A stretch of 64,000 nt of DNA, from contig JAKOGH010000691.1 in assembly GCA_024811115.1 (NCBI GenBank), positions 124,001-188,000 on the forward strand. Direction: 5' to 3'. The stretch comes from Terana coerulea. Its lineage: Eukaryota > Basidiomycota > Agaricomycetes > Polyporales > Phanerochaetaceae. The notes beneath the pieces are model-generated. The model had not been told where the DNA came from. It saw nothing but the letters and a program-made list of their open reading frames with translations, and ran no database searches. The position numbers were made by a program, and so were the translations under genes. Positions 1 through 11,062 of this stretch are shown piece after piece; position 1 is the first letter of the stretch, and the number at the start of each line of letters is the position of its first letter.

Positions 1-974
1 AGGCCTTTGTCGGATGATGAGAGCCATGAAGCGGTTTCCGGGAAATCGGGGTAAAAGAAGAAGACGAGGACAGCGCAAGCACAGGAGGGAGCGCCTTCCA
101 GGATGAACAGCCACCTCCAGGCTTGCAGGTTTTGAGCACGATTCATGTGCCCGACGCCATAAGCTATCGCACCGCCAAATGCACCACCTGTCAAGACGTA
201 TATAATGAGCTATGGTCGAGATGAGAGGTTGCGTAATACTGCGGCTCACCTAATGTAGCACAAGCAAGAATAAGGGCTGCTCGTAAAGCTCGCTCATCTT
301 GCTTATACCAGAAAGTCAGGCAATAGATCATGCCCGGGAAAAGCCCCGCTTCAAATGCGCCGAGAAGGAAGCGAATAACCACAAGACCTGCGAAATTGTG
401 GACGGCTCCGAGAACCATGGTCATCACGCCCCAGCCCATCATAAGGAATGCAATCCTGTAAGAATTGTTTCAAAATGATATGTATTGATTTAGGGAAGCG
501 ACGCTTACCAGCGACTTGGTCGAAACTTCTTCAGCATATAGTTCGACGGAGTCTCGAACAGAGTGTAGGCGACTATGAAGATCATAAGTGCCACCAAGTA
601 CTGCTGGTTTGAGATATGCACAGTTTGGACCAGCGAATCGCCGGTTGCACTATTTAGCAGCTTCGCATTGCCCTATGGAGGAGGACTTTCAGCGAGCATT
701 TATGACTACGTTGTGGGCAAGGTCTTCTTACGATGTTAGACCGGTCTAGGAAGCAGAGGAGGTATATGAACATGGAAGACGGCACCAGGCGCAAGTCGAC
801 GCGCCTCACAAGCCTATGCGAGACATGAGCCTCAGCCAATGTTATGCGCTGCACGCTTACTGACCTTGCTTCTGCTGCTGTGTTTCCAGCCTCTAGCGTA
901 GCGCATTCCTGTAATGCCTCCTCTTTCGATCCACTCTCCAACTCTAGCTCCCGCTTCTCATCGGAGAGACTCAT
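1..974 (-). CDS. MFS transporter, Dal5/allantoate permease-like (partial, runs off the window)
   Basis: Major facilitator of the anion:cation symporter type (allantoate, nicotinate and pantothenate permease relatives), a plasma-membrane importer whose substrate cannot be read from sequence. The start MSLSDEKRELELESG is followed by an intron at 814-864, then the first membrane segment (SSMFIYLLCFLDRSNI), FETPSNYMLKKFRPSRW and the family motif FEAGLFPGMIYCLTFWY. Only the N-terminal half is present; the gene leaves the window at base 1. It is closely similar in sequence and intron placement to the transporter at 3708-5489, so the two are paralogues flanking ERG1. It is transcribed divergently from ERG1, sharing a promoter region of about 535 bp. 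Confidence 0.85.
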
Positions 975-1509
975 CGTAGGCCTTGTTCAACTTGCTGGTG
1001 CTGAAGCTGCCGAGTGCAGAGGGACACCTATGAAGGGCAAAATATGAAGATAAAAGGGGCGGGAACCAAGACTTTGACTTGCCTCTGTTTTATATCTGCC
1101 GCGTCTTTCCACCGGTCTTCCCTTCCAATCATCTTACCATTCCCCGCATTTGAATCCTCGTGACCGCCGGTGTTGGACGTTTAAGACCGGACCGTTCTAC
1201 TGCATCTTGTGAAAGCTTTCGATTACTTAGCGACATGCAAATCCGAGGTACGGAGGGCTGGCCCTCCCGCGATGCATGTGAGAGTCAGGAGGAAGGCCAT
1301 TACTCGGCGTCGACGACATAGCATGTCAAATGGTCCCAAGGGGAATGATGCGCCTGATGGCGCATCAAACATAAATAATTAGCGAAATCGTACTACACTT
1401 CGTCCTGTTCTCACCGACACAGTCTCGACCATCGGTCGTCAACGTTCGAGGACCAGCGGGCCACGTCTAGACATCCGACCAGGAGCGTTCAAAAGCTGTT
1501 TCAACAACC
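975..1509. promoter_or_regulatory. Divergent promoter region between MFS transporter and ERG1
   Basis: Noncoding spacer between two divergently transcribed genes. It contains a perfect inverted repeat: TGATGCGCC (1346-1354), spacer TGAT, GGCGCATCA (1359-1367), about 145 bp before the ERG1 ATG, followed by the AT-rich run CATAAATAATT. The symmetry resembles a dimeric transcription-factor site. Assigning it to a sterol-responsive factor would be speculation. Confidence 0.5.
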
Positions 1510-3150
1510 ATGGCGTTCGTAAAACCTTCCACCTCGACGGCAACGGAGACGAGCGCGATGTGGCAGACACACTACGACATTATCATCGTCGGCGCGGGCA
1601 TCGCTGGCTCTGCGCTCGCCCACGCACTGTCGACCCTTCCTGACAGAGAGAAGCCTCTGCGGATATGTCTCCTTGAACGCTCTCTTGCTGAGCCCGTCCG
1701 TATCGTCGGCGAGCTCTTGCAACCTGGCGGGATAGCCGCGCTCCAGAAACTCGGCATGAAGGAATGCGTGGAGGGTATCGACGCAATACCGGTGCATGGC
1801 TACTGCGTCGTTCTGGATGGGAAGCCCGTACATATTCCCTATCCGCAGGGCAAGACGGGGCGTAGTTTCCACCACGGTCGCTTCATCCAGGCTCTTCGGA
1901 AGAAGGCGCAGGTTGCGAAAGGCGTAGAGGTCGTGGAGGCGACGGTCAGCGAGCTCATCGAGTGCCCCGTCACCGGACGTGTACTAGGGGTGCGTGCAAC
2001 GCGGAAAGAAGAAGGCGCGGTCGAGAAGGAGGTATTCCTCGCTGACCTCACCGTCATCGCGGACGGTTGCTTCTCCAACTTCCGTACCACCGTTATGGGA
2101 CCCGCCGCTCGCAAGCCTGAACTGAAAAGCCATTTTGTCGGCGTCGTGCTCGAGGACGCGGAGCTCCCGATAGCGAAGCACGGCACGGTCGTGCTTGTGA
2201 AGGACTTTGGCCCTGTTCTCCTCTACCAGATTGGCACACACGACACCCGCATGCTCGTCGACATCAAGGCGCCCCTCCCGAGCGACCTAAAGGGCCATAT
2301 TCTTGATAACATCGTCCCCCAGCTCCCCTCTGCCTTACACATCCCCGTCCAGAAGGCACTCGAGAACGACCGACTACGACGGATGCCGAACTCCTTCCTC
2401 CCACCTTCAGAGCAGGGCGGAAAGCACACGAAGGAGGGCGTGATTCTCCTCGGTGACTCGTGGAATATGCGTCACCCGCTTACTGGTGGAGGCATGATGT
2501 GTGCGTTCAACGACGTCGTCATCCTACGCGAATACCTTTCACAAGTCCGCGACTTTTCGGACTGGAAGGAGGTGAGTCACCTACTGCACCGATGGCACTG
2601 GAGTAGAAAGCCTCTGGCAAGCACCGTGAACATCCTCAGCGTCGCGTTGTATGACTTGTTTGGCGGAGATGGTACGCATCACTATCCATGTTGAGTCTTC
2701 GCACCAGCTTACAGTTGAGAATAGACGAAGGTCTTGAAGTCTTGCGAGTTGGATGTTTCAAGTACTTTGAACGTGGCGGCGACTGCGTCGAAGGCCCTGT
2801 GTCGTTACTCTCTGGGTGCGTATCCTTCCTCTGGTCGTCACACAGGAGACTAACTGTATCGCAGCGTTGTTGCATCACCCGTCGTGCTCTTTTCCCACTT
2901 CTTCGCCGTCGCATTCTATTCGATATGGGTGCTCTTTACCCACCCACGGACCGTCATTGGGTCTGACGGGAAGCCCGTACGGTATGTACCCACCATCGAC
3001 ACCTACCCCGTACTGTTCATCAAGAGCATACAAGTTGTACGTCTTCCGTTTCATCTCGCATATATGCCTGCTAACTGACTGCCTGAATAGTTCTGGACCG
3101 CTTGCGTTGTCTTCCTGCCACTGATGTGGACAGAACTTCGGTGGTGGTAG
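1510..3150 (+). CDS. ERG1: Squalene epoxidase (squalene monooxygenase)
   Basis: Catalyses FAD- and O2-dependent epoxidation of squalene to 2,3-oxidosqualene, the first oxygen-requiring step of ergosterol synthesis, at the ER and lipid-droplet membrane. Exons 1510-2671, 2725-2815, 2865-3036 and 3091-3150 join in frame to give 494 residues, the normal family length. The N-terminal FAD-binding Rossmann motif is DIIIVGAGIAGSALAHAL; the second FAD motif is GVILLGDSWNMRHPLTGGGM; the C-terminal membrane anchor ends in PLMWTELRWW. Intron ends were chosen to keep the conserved tail continuous. The gene is intact. It lies between two paralogous MFS transporters. Confidence 0.97.
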
Positions 3151-3707
3151 AACTTCGTCTGCCCGTCTTTCCCGCGGACACCTATAGCCACAAGCCCATA
3201 GACCTTGCATATCCAAGCATCGTTCACCGGGACCTTTACACTCTACACCCACTGTCGCATCGCATTGCACTATCATGGGGCACGTATTTATTGTATATCT
3301 AGTTACGTACCTAGTAGAGCCCGGGCGCGGGGCGCAGGAGGATGTACTCATACCCACGGCTAATGGATTTCGACGATAATGTACGTTGTCTGCTTCTGCT
3401 ATCGGCTAGTGTGACGGACACGGAGGATCGAGCCGTTGCTACTCAATGTGTTCCCGCAGTCGAACTCTCAGGTTTTATCTTCAAACCTTCATGGTTGGGT
3501 CACAAGATCGTTGGGTATCACAAATGGGGTTATAGAGGAGCATGGGTAAAGTATTTACGGATGAGAGGTGTATGTGGCACTGAGTGATTAATCTCATAGG
3601 TTGCTTAAGCTCCCGGACGAGGATGCTGAAAAGTGGCGAAGGTGAGAGGGTCGTTCATACTTCATCCCCTTGTACCTAGCGTTCCCCTCACCTCACAAGC
3701 TCTACAG
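3151..3707. other. Spacer between ERG1 and the second MFS gene
   Basis: Probably holds the ERG1 3' UTR and the promoter of the next gene. No recognisable coding sequence, RNA gene or clear TATA box is seen. A short in-frame extension upstream of the MFS start (ATG at 3633) exists but reads like noncoding sequence. Confidence 0.5.
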
Positions 3708-5489
3708 ATGATCCCCACTCCAGACGAGAACGTCGGCACGGACGTCGAGAAGAGTTCATCGGATTATGAGCTGCAGGAGTACGTACGTGAAGCAGTTCCC
3801 GAGGCAGACGTAGATGCTGGCGCGGAGGCAAGGTCAGTCGTTGTCTACTGCTCAGATTGCTTAGCGAAAATTTGACCGGGATTTTGAATGGATGTAGACT
3901 CGTACGACGTATTGACATCCGCCTGCTTTCCGCCTCTATGTTCATCTATCTGCTTTTCTACCTCGATCGAGCGAATATCGTAAGTATATATTCAATCGAC
4001 ACTGGCGGGGTCTGACGAGGAGCTTTGGCTGTAGGGCAACGCAAGAATACTGAACAGTGCGACAGGAGACTCTCTTGCACAAACGCTTCGCCTCTCTGAT
4101 CAGCAATACCTGATTGCACTTATGGTCTTTACTGTAGCGAGCATCGTGTTTGAGACTCCTTCCAACTACATGCTCAAGAGGTTTCGACCAAGCCGCTGGT
4201 ATGACTTAGGTTTATTCATTGATTTTCCGCACGGAGCTGACATGAGCTATCTCAGGATCGCGTTGCTGATGCTGGGCTGGGGTGGGACCACAATGATTTT
4301 AAGTGCAGTCCAAAACTTTCCAAGCCTAGCAGCGGTTCGCTTCATTCTTGGTATATTTGAGGCGGGCTTGTTTCCTGGCTTGATGTACTGTTTGACGTTT
4401 TGGTACAAACCGAATGAGCGTGCACTTCGAGCATCGCTGATAATAAGCAGCGCCACGCTTGGTGCGTATCATGCATTACCCTGGTCACAGCCCTGCTGGC
4501 GAACTCATACTCTCATACTGCAGGCGGGGCTTTCGGCGGGGCGATCGCATTTGGTATTGGCCACATGAACGGCGTCCATGACTTTGAGGCCTGGCGTTGG
4601 CTTTTCATTATAGAAGGGGCACCCTCCGTCCTATGCGCAATCCTCGTCTGGCTCTTCTTCCCCGACTTTCCCGAAACCGCAACCTGGCTCTCGCCATCCG
4701 AACGCGCTCTGGCGGTCGGACGCATCGCGGGCGTTGCCTCGCTGGGGCACGCGAAGATCACCTGGGCGGACGCACGAGACACTCTGCTCGACGGGCGGCT
4801 CTACCTTCACCACGCCCTGTGTGTCGCCTTCTCCATCGCGTTCTCGAGCATGGCGTTCTTCACGCCCACCATTGTGTCGGGCCTTGGGTACACAGGGCTG
4901 GCTGCCCAACTGTTCACCGTCCCACCATATGCTATTGCGTTTGTCGTCACGGTTTACGTCGCGTGGCAGTCTGACAAGCGAGAGATGAGGGCATGGGCCT
5001 CCTTTGCATCTTTGGTGATAGCGGGAGTAGCTTTTCTGATACAAGGTCTGCAATCAGCTTTTCATCTACTCACTACGTTGACGTATATTGGGCACGAAGG
5101 TGCTCTTTCACCACATGCCTTCAAGGCTCGGTATGCTCTGCTTTGCATTGCATTACCGTTCACCTTTGCCATGGATGCGCCGCTGCTAAGCTGGCTAATG
5201 GAAAACCTGAGGAATACAGGCGCGACAACGTTGGGCGTACCGCTCAATATCTCCATTGGAAACATCGGACAGCTCATGGGTATGTTTATTCGCCAAGAGA
5301 TGAGTGTATACTGACAGTCTGTTAGGGTTGTATATTTACAAAAGCTCAGAGGCCCCCGGATATCCTACTGGACATTTCGTGAATGCGGGCTTTCTCTTAG
5401 TTGGCGCAGTGGTTGCCCTAGTATTGCGCTCCGTTTATATCCGGCGTAATCGTGCGCTACGTCCTGGAGAGCGGAAGTGGCAGTTGTGA
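3708..5489 (+). CDS. MFS transporter, Dal5/allantoate permease-like
   Basis: Importer of the anion:cation symporter branch of the MFS, probably at the plasma membrane; substrate unknown. Exons 3708-3832, 3898-3979, 4035-4198, 4256-4461, 4524-5279 and 5326-5489 join in frame to 498 residues, a normal length. An acidic N-tail (MIPTPDENVGTDVEKSS) precedes about 12 membrane segments. Family signatures are FETPSNYMLKRFRPSRW, FEAGLFPGLMYCLTFWY and WRWLFIIEGAPS. The start at 3708 was preferred over an in-frame ATG at 3633 because the extra residues lack family character. It is a paralogue of the partial gene at 1-974. Confidence 0.93.
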
Positions 5490-5804
5490 TAACGCGAAGT
5501 TATGCGCAATCGAGTGCGGACAATTATCCTTGCAACAACGCAATCTATTCGGGTCTGCTCAGCCTCACAACGCCGCTTTCCCAGTTTTGGCCCTCGTATC
5601 GTAGGTTATCCCTGGACATTCCGCCTGGGACTAGTACTGTAGGCTGGCCGCTGTACTACTCGCGCGCCGGGGTGGCAGAGGGCGTTATGATATGTCATCA
5701 GGCTAACACGGACCTCGGAAACCTTAGACCGTCGCTTGACGCCCAGCCCGGGGAACGCTTCACGCTTTCTGCCCTCAACCCCCATATCAGCCGCGTTCTC
5801 CAGA
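5490..5804. other. Spacer / 5' part of the methyltransferase repeat unit
   Basis: No gene. From about 5720 it matches the sequence upstream of the second methyltransferase copy (about 6890), so the tandem duplication unit begins before the coding start. Confidence 0.5.
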
Positions 5805-6640
5805 ATGAAACTGAGCAAAGCCCTCACTATCCTCGGCCAAACATGGGGGACCGCAAAATTCGCGTTTCTCCCTACGCTTCGAGCAGTCCTGAAGCAGCCG
5901 ACGCTGCTTTTACGCCCTTCAGAGCTCTCGCAAGTGTACATGGCGCATGTCTGGGTTCCCTTCGGCAATGGCCTAGACGGCAACACGCGCGAGCTCAAAG
6001 AATCTCTCATAACCCCAAACGCGTCCGGCGTTGTACTGGATATTGGCGCAGGTACATTTCACACTCACCCTATTACTACAATTACGGTTCACGATGCTTA
6101 AACGAACCCATACAGGTCATGGCCACACTGTGCAGTACTTGGACCGCGACAAAGTCACCAAATACGTTGCGCTAGAACCAAATGAGCTCATGCACACCGA
6201 GATCCGCACATTGGCAAACAGCGCAGGCTTCACTGAGGCTGCCGGAACGCTGCTCGTATTGCCTTACGGTGCAGAGCACATCAGCCTCATCAACTCTGCC
6301 TTTGGGCAGAGAGCACTCTGTGGACACCATCACCTCCATCATCTCTCTGTGCAGTGTTCCGGAGCCACGGATCACTATCCGGGCGCTGTGCGAGCAGGTT
6401 CTCAAACCGAGCGGGACATTTCTGTTCTACGAGCATGTCCTGAGTATCCGGAGCGATGTAGCGTGGTGGCAGTGGTTCTGGACGCCGTTGTGGAAGTGGG
6501 TGTTTGGTGGATGCTGTCTGGATAGGCCGACTGATAGGTGGCTCGAGGAGGTTGGCAATTGGCGAAGTAAGGATATCTGGGAGGATGAGGACAAGGAGCA
6601 TATATTTTGGCATCGAGGTGGAAAGTTGGTCAAAGCGTAG
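5805..6640 (+). pseudogene. METTL7-like methyltransferase, copy 1, with +1 frameshift
   Basis: SAM-dependent methyltransferase of the METTL7/Methyltransf_11 type; the substrate is not predictable. Exon 1 (5805-6051) begins MKLSKALTILGQTWG and ends at the SAM-binding motif VLDIGAGHGH, which spans a short intron (6052-6115). Downstream are VALEPNELMHTEIR and, in another frame, LKPSGTFLFYEHVLS and a WW-rich tail ending at 6640. Against copy 2, this copy has one extra base near 6299-6304 (GCCTTTGGG versus GCTTTGGG), which breaks the frame after INSAFG. It is either a real lesion or a sequencing indel. Upstream and downstream sequence is also shared with copy 2. Confidence 0.75.
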
Positions 6641-6974
6641 AAGCGTAGTTGTGTCTAAAGAAGCTCTTGATTGTCGCGCCCGTTCGTCTTGCTTTACGCC
6701 GCTTCCCAGATACATGCTGATTCGTATAGGTCCGCGCACCCGCATCACTTTTCGTCTACCTGCATTGTCAACGACAGCTGTACGCCATTGTAATAAGTTG
6801 TCGCAGGTTGTGCCCATTGCACGGGGTGGCCAGGGCGCTGCCTTCAGAACTTGATGAGTCACCTCAATCAACCTGATACGGGACCCCGTGAACCTAAGAC
6901 CGTCGCAATCCCAAACGCGCGCGCATGCTTCACGCTTTCTGCCCCCAACCACCACCCCAGCCGCGTTCTCCAAA

Positions 6975-7805
6975 ATGAAACTAAGCAAAGCCCTCAAAAT
7001 TCTCGTCCACATATGGGGGACCGTGAAATTCGCGTTTTTCCCTACGCTGCAAGCGGTCCTCAAGCAGCCGACGCTGCTTCTACGCCCTTAGAGCTCTCGC
7101 AGGTGTACATGGCCCATGTCTGGGTTCCCTACGGCAATGGCCTTGACGGTAACACACGCGAGCTCAAACAATCTTTGGTAACCCCAAACGCGTCCGGCGT
7201 CGTACTGGATATTGGTGCAGGTATATGTCCAGCTTACCCTACTACGGTTACAATTTACTGGTCTTGACGAAAGCGATATAGGTCATGGCCACACCATACA
7301 GTACCTAAACCGCGACAAGGTCACCAAATACGTAGCGCTAGAGCCAAATGAGCTCATGCACACCGAGATCCGCAAATTGGCGAACAGCGTAGGCTTCACT
7401 GAGGCTGCCGGCACGCTACTCGTGCTGCCTTACGGCGCAGAGCACATTAGCCTCATCAACTCTGCTTTGGGTGGCGAGCCCTCCGTGGACACCATCACCT
7501 CCATCATCTCCCTGTGCGGCGTCCCCGAGCCGCGAAACACTATCCGCGCGCTGTGCGAGCAGGTGCTCAAGCCGGGCGGGACGTTCCTGTTCTATGAGCA
7601 TGTTCTGAGCACCCGGAGCGATATCGCGTGGTGGCAACGGTTTTGGACGCCGTTGTGGAAGTGGTTGTTTGGTGGATGCTGCATGGATAGGCCGACCGAC
7701 AGATGGCTCGAGGAGGCTGGTGATTGGAGGAGCAAGGATATCTGGGAGGATGAGGATAAGGAGCAGCTCTTCTGGCATCGGGGTGGAAGGCTGGTGAAAG
7801 CGTAG
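6975..7805 (+). pseudogene. METTL7-like methyltransferase, copy 2, with -1 frameshift
   Basis: Tandem paralogue of the gene at 5805, same predicted role. Exons are about 6975-7220 and 7282-7805. The start MKLSKALKILVHIWG runs to a premature TAG at 7089-7091, because one base is missing relative to copy 1 (CGCCCTTAGAGC versus CGCCCTTCAGAGC). The remainder in the next frame is uninterrupted: SAM motif VLDIGAG-HGHT, ALEPNELMHTEIRKLAN, LKPGGTFLFYEHVLS, and the C-terminus HRGGRLVKA. A shorter protein could start at the Met in VYMAHVWVP, but it would lack the hydrophobic N-terminus typical of METTL7-type proteins. Full length would be about 256 residues. Confidence 0.75.
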
Positions 7806-7953
7806 CGGTGTATTTATGTCGAAAAAGTGTTTTGATTATCGCGCCCGTTCGTCTTAGCCTATGCCACTTCCCAGCTATCCGCTGAGCCGTGTAGATTCGC
7901 TGATCTCCACTACCTTCCTGCTACATGCACTGTTCTCATTGACAAGGACAGCG

Positions 7954-9629
7954 TTACGCTGTAGAAGGCGCAATATGGACATCTTCAACGCTACTCTTAC
8001 CCACAGCAGCCCCCGTACCCATTCCTGCGTCAGGATCCATTATTGCTGGCACAATCACCTTGCTCAAGCCGAACGTCCACCATACCACCACTTTTCCCAC
8101 CACTTGTGCTTCAATTCGCGCCACCTCTTTCCTATACCCATCACCGCCATCCACCCGGATCCATTGTAGGAAATTATCCTTTTCCTTGCAGGATTCACAT
8201 AGCATATAGTCGAATATCTGTGGCCGTGTGAGTGTGACGGTGTCGTCGCCTGATGTGTATTTCGTCGGAGCCAAAAGGACATCATTGAGCCAGATGACCA
8301 ATGCCAGATGTCTGACGAGTTTGTGCCAGTGTCGGACCCGGGTCGTAGCGGATGCGGAGCTTGCCCTGGCTGTTGGTCGCATACAGAAAACGTCCAGTTG
8401 AAATCTTCTCCAGAAGCCATCTGCAGATGTATGTGGTAGAGACACAGAGGTTTATGGTGAAACTATAAATGTTGTTGTAGGTAGAGAGAACGTCATCGAG
8501 GCGTTTCTAGTCTACATTTTCAGAAAAGTCCTCCGTGGTATAAGTGTGGTCGGAAAGGTACAGCTCCAACTGTCGCTGACCGGTAGTATGTGAATGCGGG
8601 AGTTTGGCGAAGTCAAATGTCAACAATATGGCTTCAGAGGGCACTGTCGGGTCCAGGGTCATGAACTGGACCGCTAGACGTGAATAATCTATGTAATAAT
8701 GTTACAGCGGTCTGAATATGATGCTAATGGTAGCACATACCGCGGGCCTAATTTATAACTGTCGCCGGGTGTGGTTTTAGCTTGAAGAAGCTACACAGCA
8801 TGACAATCGGTATGCGAAATATGTCATCCAAAATCGGTTGAACATCAGGATGTAGCGCCGCAAGAATGACCGTAGCAAGTGCAATGTTTGCTTCAGCTTC
8901 ACGCCCTCCACAGTTCACCGCTCTCGTCCACTTCAGTGCGTGTGGGCGACGTTGCCCTGCTCGCCGAGATGCAATGGCCATGGGGACCATATCGGCGGTC
9001 CCATCATCGAAGATAACGTGGTCGTACTCTATTTGCTTCGCATTGGGGACAGACCGGATAAGCCGAAAGAGCTCGGTAATGCAATGAAAGCGCAAGCCGG
9101 AAAGCGCTAGCGAGCGAACATGGCTGAACAGTCCAAGGGGCAATGTCCGGGGAAGTGAGGCCGAAAGCGAGGGCGGGGCGGCGGGGCTGCTGGAGGAAAG
9201 AACCAGGTACCAGAATGATGGTTCCTGGCCAGCCGGGTGTAGGGCCGCACTTTTCAAGAGAGCGTAGTGCAGCCAAGGGCTCCAGGCCTCCGCGCACACG
9301 ACGGTCCAATTGTAAGCATACTCCTGAAGCCGTGGCAGTCCACGGATGGGGTGCTGGTTGAACCAGACGAGCTGGTCTATATCTTCGCGCGAATTTAACG
9401 TAAGCCGCTTGAAGATATACGGGCGACAGTGTAATGCCCAATATCGACAGGTTAGGCTGCATGATGAGAGTATTTTCTGCCACTCTTTGTGGGGAGCGGG
9501 CAAGTATAACAGTGCTTGGAGTTGAACCTGATATAACAGTGCTTGGAGAACCTGATTAACAATCTCAGGTGGGAGATCGCATCCTGTGGTGGAAGATTCA
9601 CTGGAAGGTATGATGAGCCTGTCAGCCAT
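7954..9629 (-). pseudogene. F-box-like protein, probably decayed
   Basis: The N-terminus resembles an F-box (DLPPEIVNQVLQALL ... LTCRYWALHCRPYIFKRL), the domain that docks substrates on SCF ubiquitin ligases. The main frame runs from the ATG at 9629 to an in-frame TAG at 8748-8750. A good donor (GTATGT, just below 8741) and acceptor then give a second coding-like stretch in the matching phase (SRLAVQFMTLDP ..., 8688-8507) ending in another TAG, after which coding-like sequence continues (VLSTYNNIYSFTINLC) and then shifts frame (WLNDVLLAPTKYTSGDD). Two substitution-type stops plus a frame change argue for a pseudogene, though an alternative 105-nt intron could bypass the first stop. An in-frame tandem repeat (9505-9555) duplicates the peptide QALLYQ near the start. 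Confidence 0.6.
9505..9555. repeat. Short tandem duplication inside the F-box gene
   Basis: Two adjacent near-identical units beginning TATAACAGTGCTTGGAG (27 and 24 bases). They keep the frame and duplicate a leucine-rich peptide after the F-box start. Confidence 0.75.
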
Positions 9630-10324
9630 GGTGAGAGGGAGGAGAGAGATCTAAAAGGTTATCGCTTAGCGCTCAGGCCGCTTTGAGAGATATTTCCAAA
9701 GCTCGAAGGAGTCAGGACCTCTCTCGAACTCTGGCTGATTCTCGCAACTTTGTGGCTCTGAACATACTTGCAGATAACTCCAAAACTCTGGCGGATTCTG
9801 GCGACCTTGCGACAGTCAAGGGTGGGGCTTAGGCTTCACCGACGGAGGCAGCACGGCAAGATCTGAATGGGAACGCAACTCAAGACAACAAGAAATTAAC
9901 AGCCTCCAGAAATGACAGCGTCCGAAAGCCGTTGTCCTATGATGGCATTTTTTCTTCTGGCAGCTACTATGCACTAAACCATCCCTACAACCCCACCAAC
10001 TTCCCTTGCCCCAGTAGTTTCATCACCTCCAAACACGCCGCTACTTGTCATGCATCCCAGTCTCGTAGCAAAAAATCCTACCACTAATCTTAAATAGCAT
10101 CGAACAAAATGACATGCAATCAGTACTGCAGCGACTGTAAACACAAATAAAACTACTCACTTATGTCGGCGTGCCGAAGCGGATGAATAAGTGGCTATCA
10201 ACGGCGGGTTGGTGAGCCACTGCTTCGTGCTGACCTCCGCAGTCAACGTTAGTCAGCGCACGGTCGCCCAGAGATTACTAGCAAAGGACATAAGGGTAAG
10301 AAGAAAGGAGGGCGCACCACGCAC
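9630..10324. other. Spacer without recognisable gene
   Basis: Contains two loosely similar stretches (AACTCTGGCTGATTCTCG near 9729 and AACTCTGGCGGATTCTGG near 9783) upstream of the F-box gene. No supported gene is seen. Confidence 0.4.
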
Positions 10325-11062
10325 TCATTGAAGATGTAGCATGTTGATGGTCGAGCAGCCGCCGCAGAAGATCTCGGCGCAGTACTCGTCGATCACACAC
10401 GTCGAGTCGTCGACCGCGGGGGCGTACTTGATCACGACGATGTGGTCCGGGGTGCCCCTCCTTGGCCTCTTCGGAACCTTTGGCGGCGCCCGGTTGGGTC
10501 GGGACGAACGCCCACCCAGACCACGACAGGACCGAGTAGTATCTCCTTGTCCTCTCCTCCGTCGCTGAGGAAACGGACGACGTCGATAGACGTCCACGAT
10601 AACTTGTAGCTGCTTAGCGTGTCCCTGACCTTGGGGGCCCACCTCCTCGTTCCAAATATCGTTAAGCTTGTGGCCGAAGACGCCACGCGCCTGCTTCAGC
10701 CTGCGATACGCTTCGGGACCCTTGGGCTTCACCCAGGGCCTCGCCTGGCCTCCTGTACGGTAGGTGAGCTTCGGGGGAGTGGGAGAGATGCCCGCATAGT
10801 AAAACAGGGATTCGGCCTTGGAGATGACATAGGAGGAGGAGGAGGAGGAGATGCTAGACTGGGAGTCGTCTTCGAGGCTGAGGCTGGAGAAGACGGTCGT
10901 CGTGGGGACAGGGATTCGATAGAGCCCTGAGCATGTTCCCGAGCGAAGACGAGACACCATGCGACAAACTCGATGGAAAGCACTAGATGAGTAGAGGGGC
11001 GCGTTAGTACAGTATAGAAGGACAGCAGCAGAAAGTAAAAGAACTCGCTTGGGCTTGTTCAA
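10325..11062 (-). pseudogene. Broken basidiomycete-specific hypothetical protein
   Basis: The reading starts MNKPKRVLLLSAAVLLY (hydrophobic) and reaches PPKLTYRTGG-PWVKPKGPEAY-GVFGHKLNDIWNEEVGP, a pattern I associate with a large uncharacterised Agaricomycete family. The expected continuation (KVRDTLSSYKLSWTSIDVVR ... LGPVVVWVGV) is present but one frame over: a run of five G on the plus strand (about 10633-10637) has one base too many. After PDPTG the family sequence is lost. Function unknown. It is either a truncated pseudogene or a gene with a homopolymer error plus a divergent end. Confidence 0.5.

Larger units (their letters stand above)
5720..7890 (+). repeat. Tandem duplication (about 1.17-kb unit, two copies)
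   Basis: The segments of about 5720-6715 and 6890-7890 align throughout: 5' flank (GCTTCACGCTTTCTGCCC..., CCAGCCGCGTTCTCC-AATG), both exons, the intron position and a 3' flank (TCGCGCCCGTTCGTCTT). The duplication is therefore genomic and includes probable promoter and terminator sequence. Confidence 0.8.

Noticed and set aside
1510..2694. ERG1 as a single-exon 394-residue protein
   Set aside because: The family C-terminus (LFG...EGLEVLRVG, then LPLMWTELRWW) is recovered only by splicing to exons at 2725, 2865 and 3091.
6290..7063. 257-residue minus-strand open frame
   Set aside because: Runs antisense across methyltransferase copy 1 and into the start of copy 2; a shadow of the tandem repeat.
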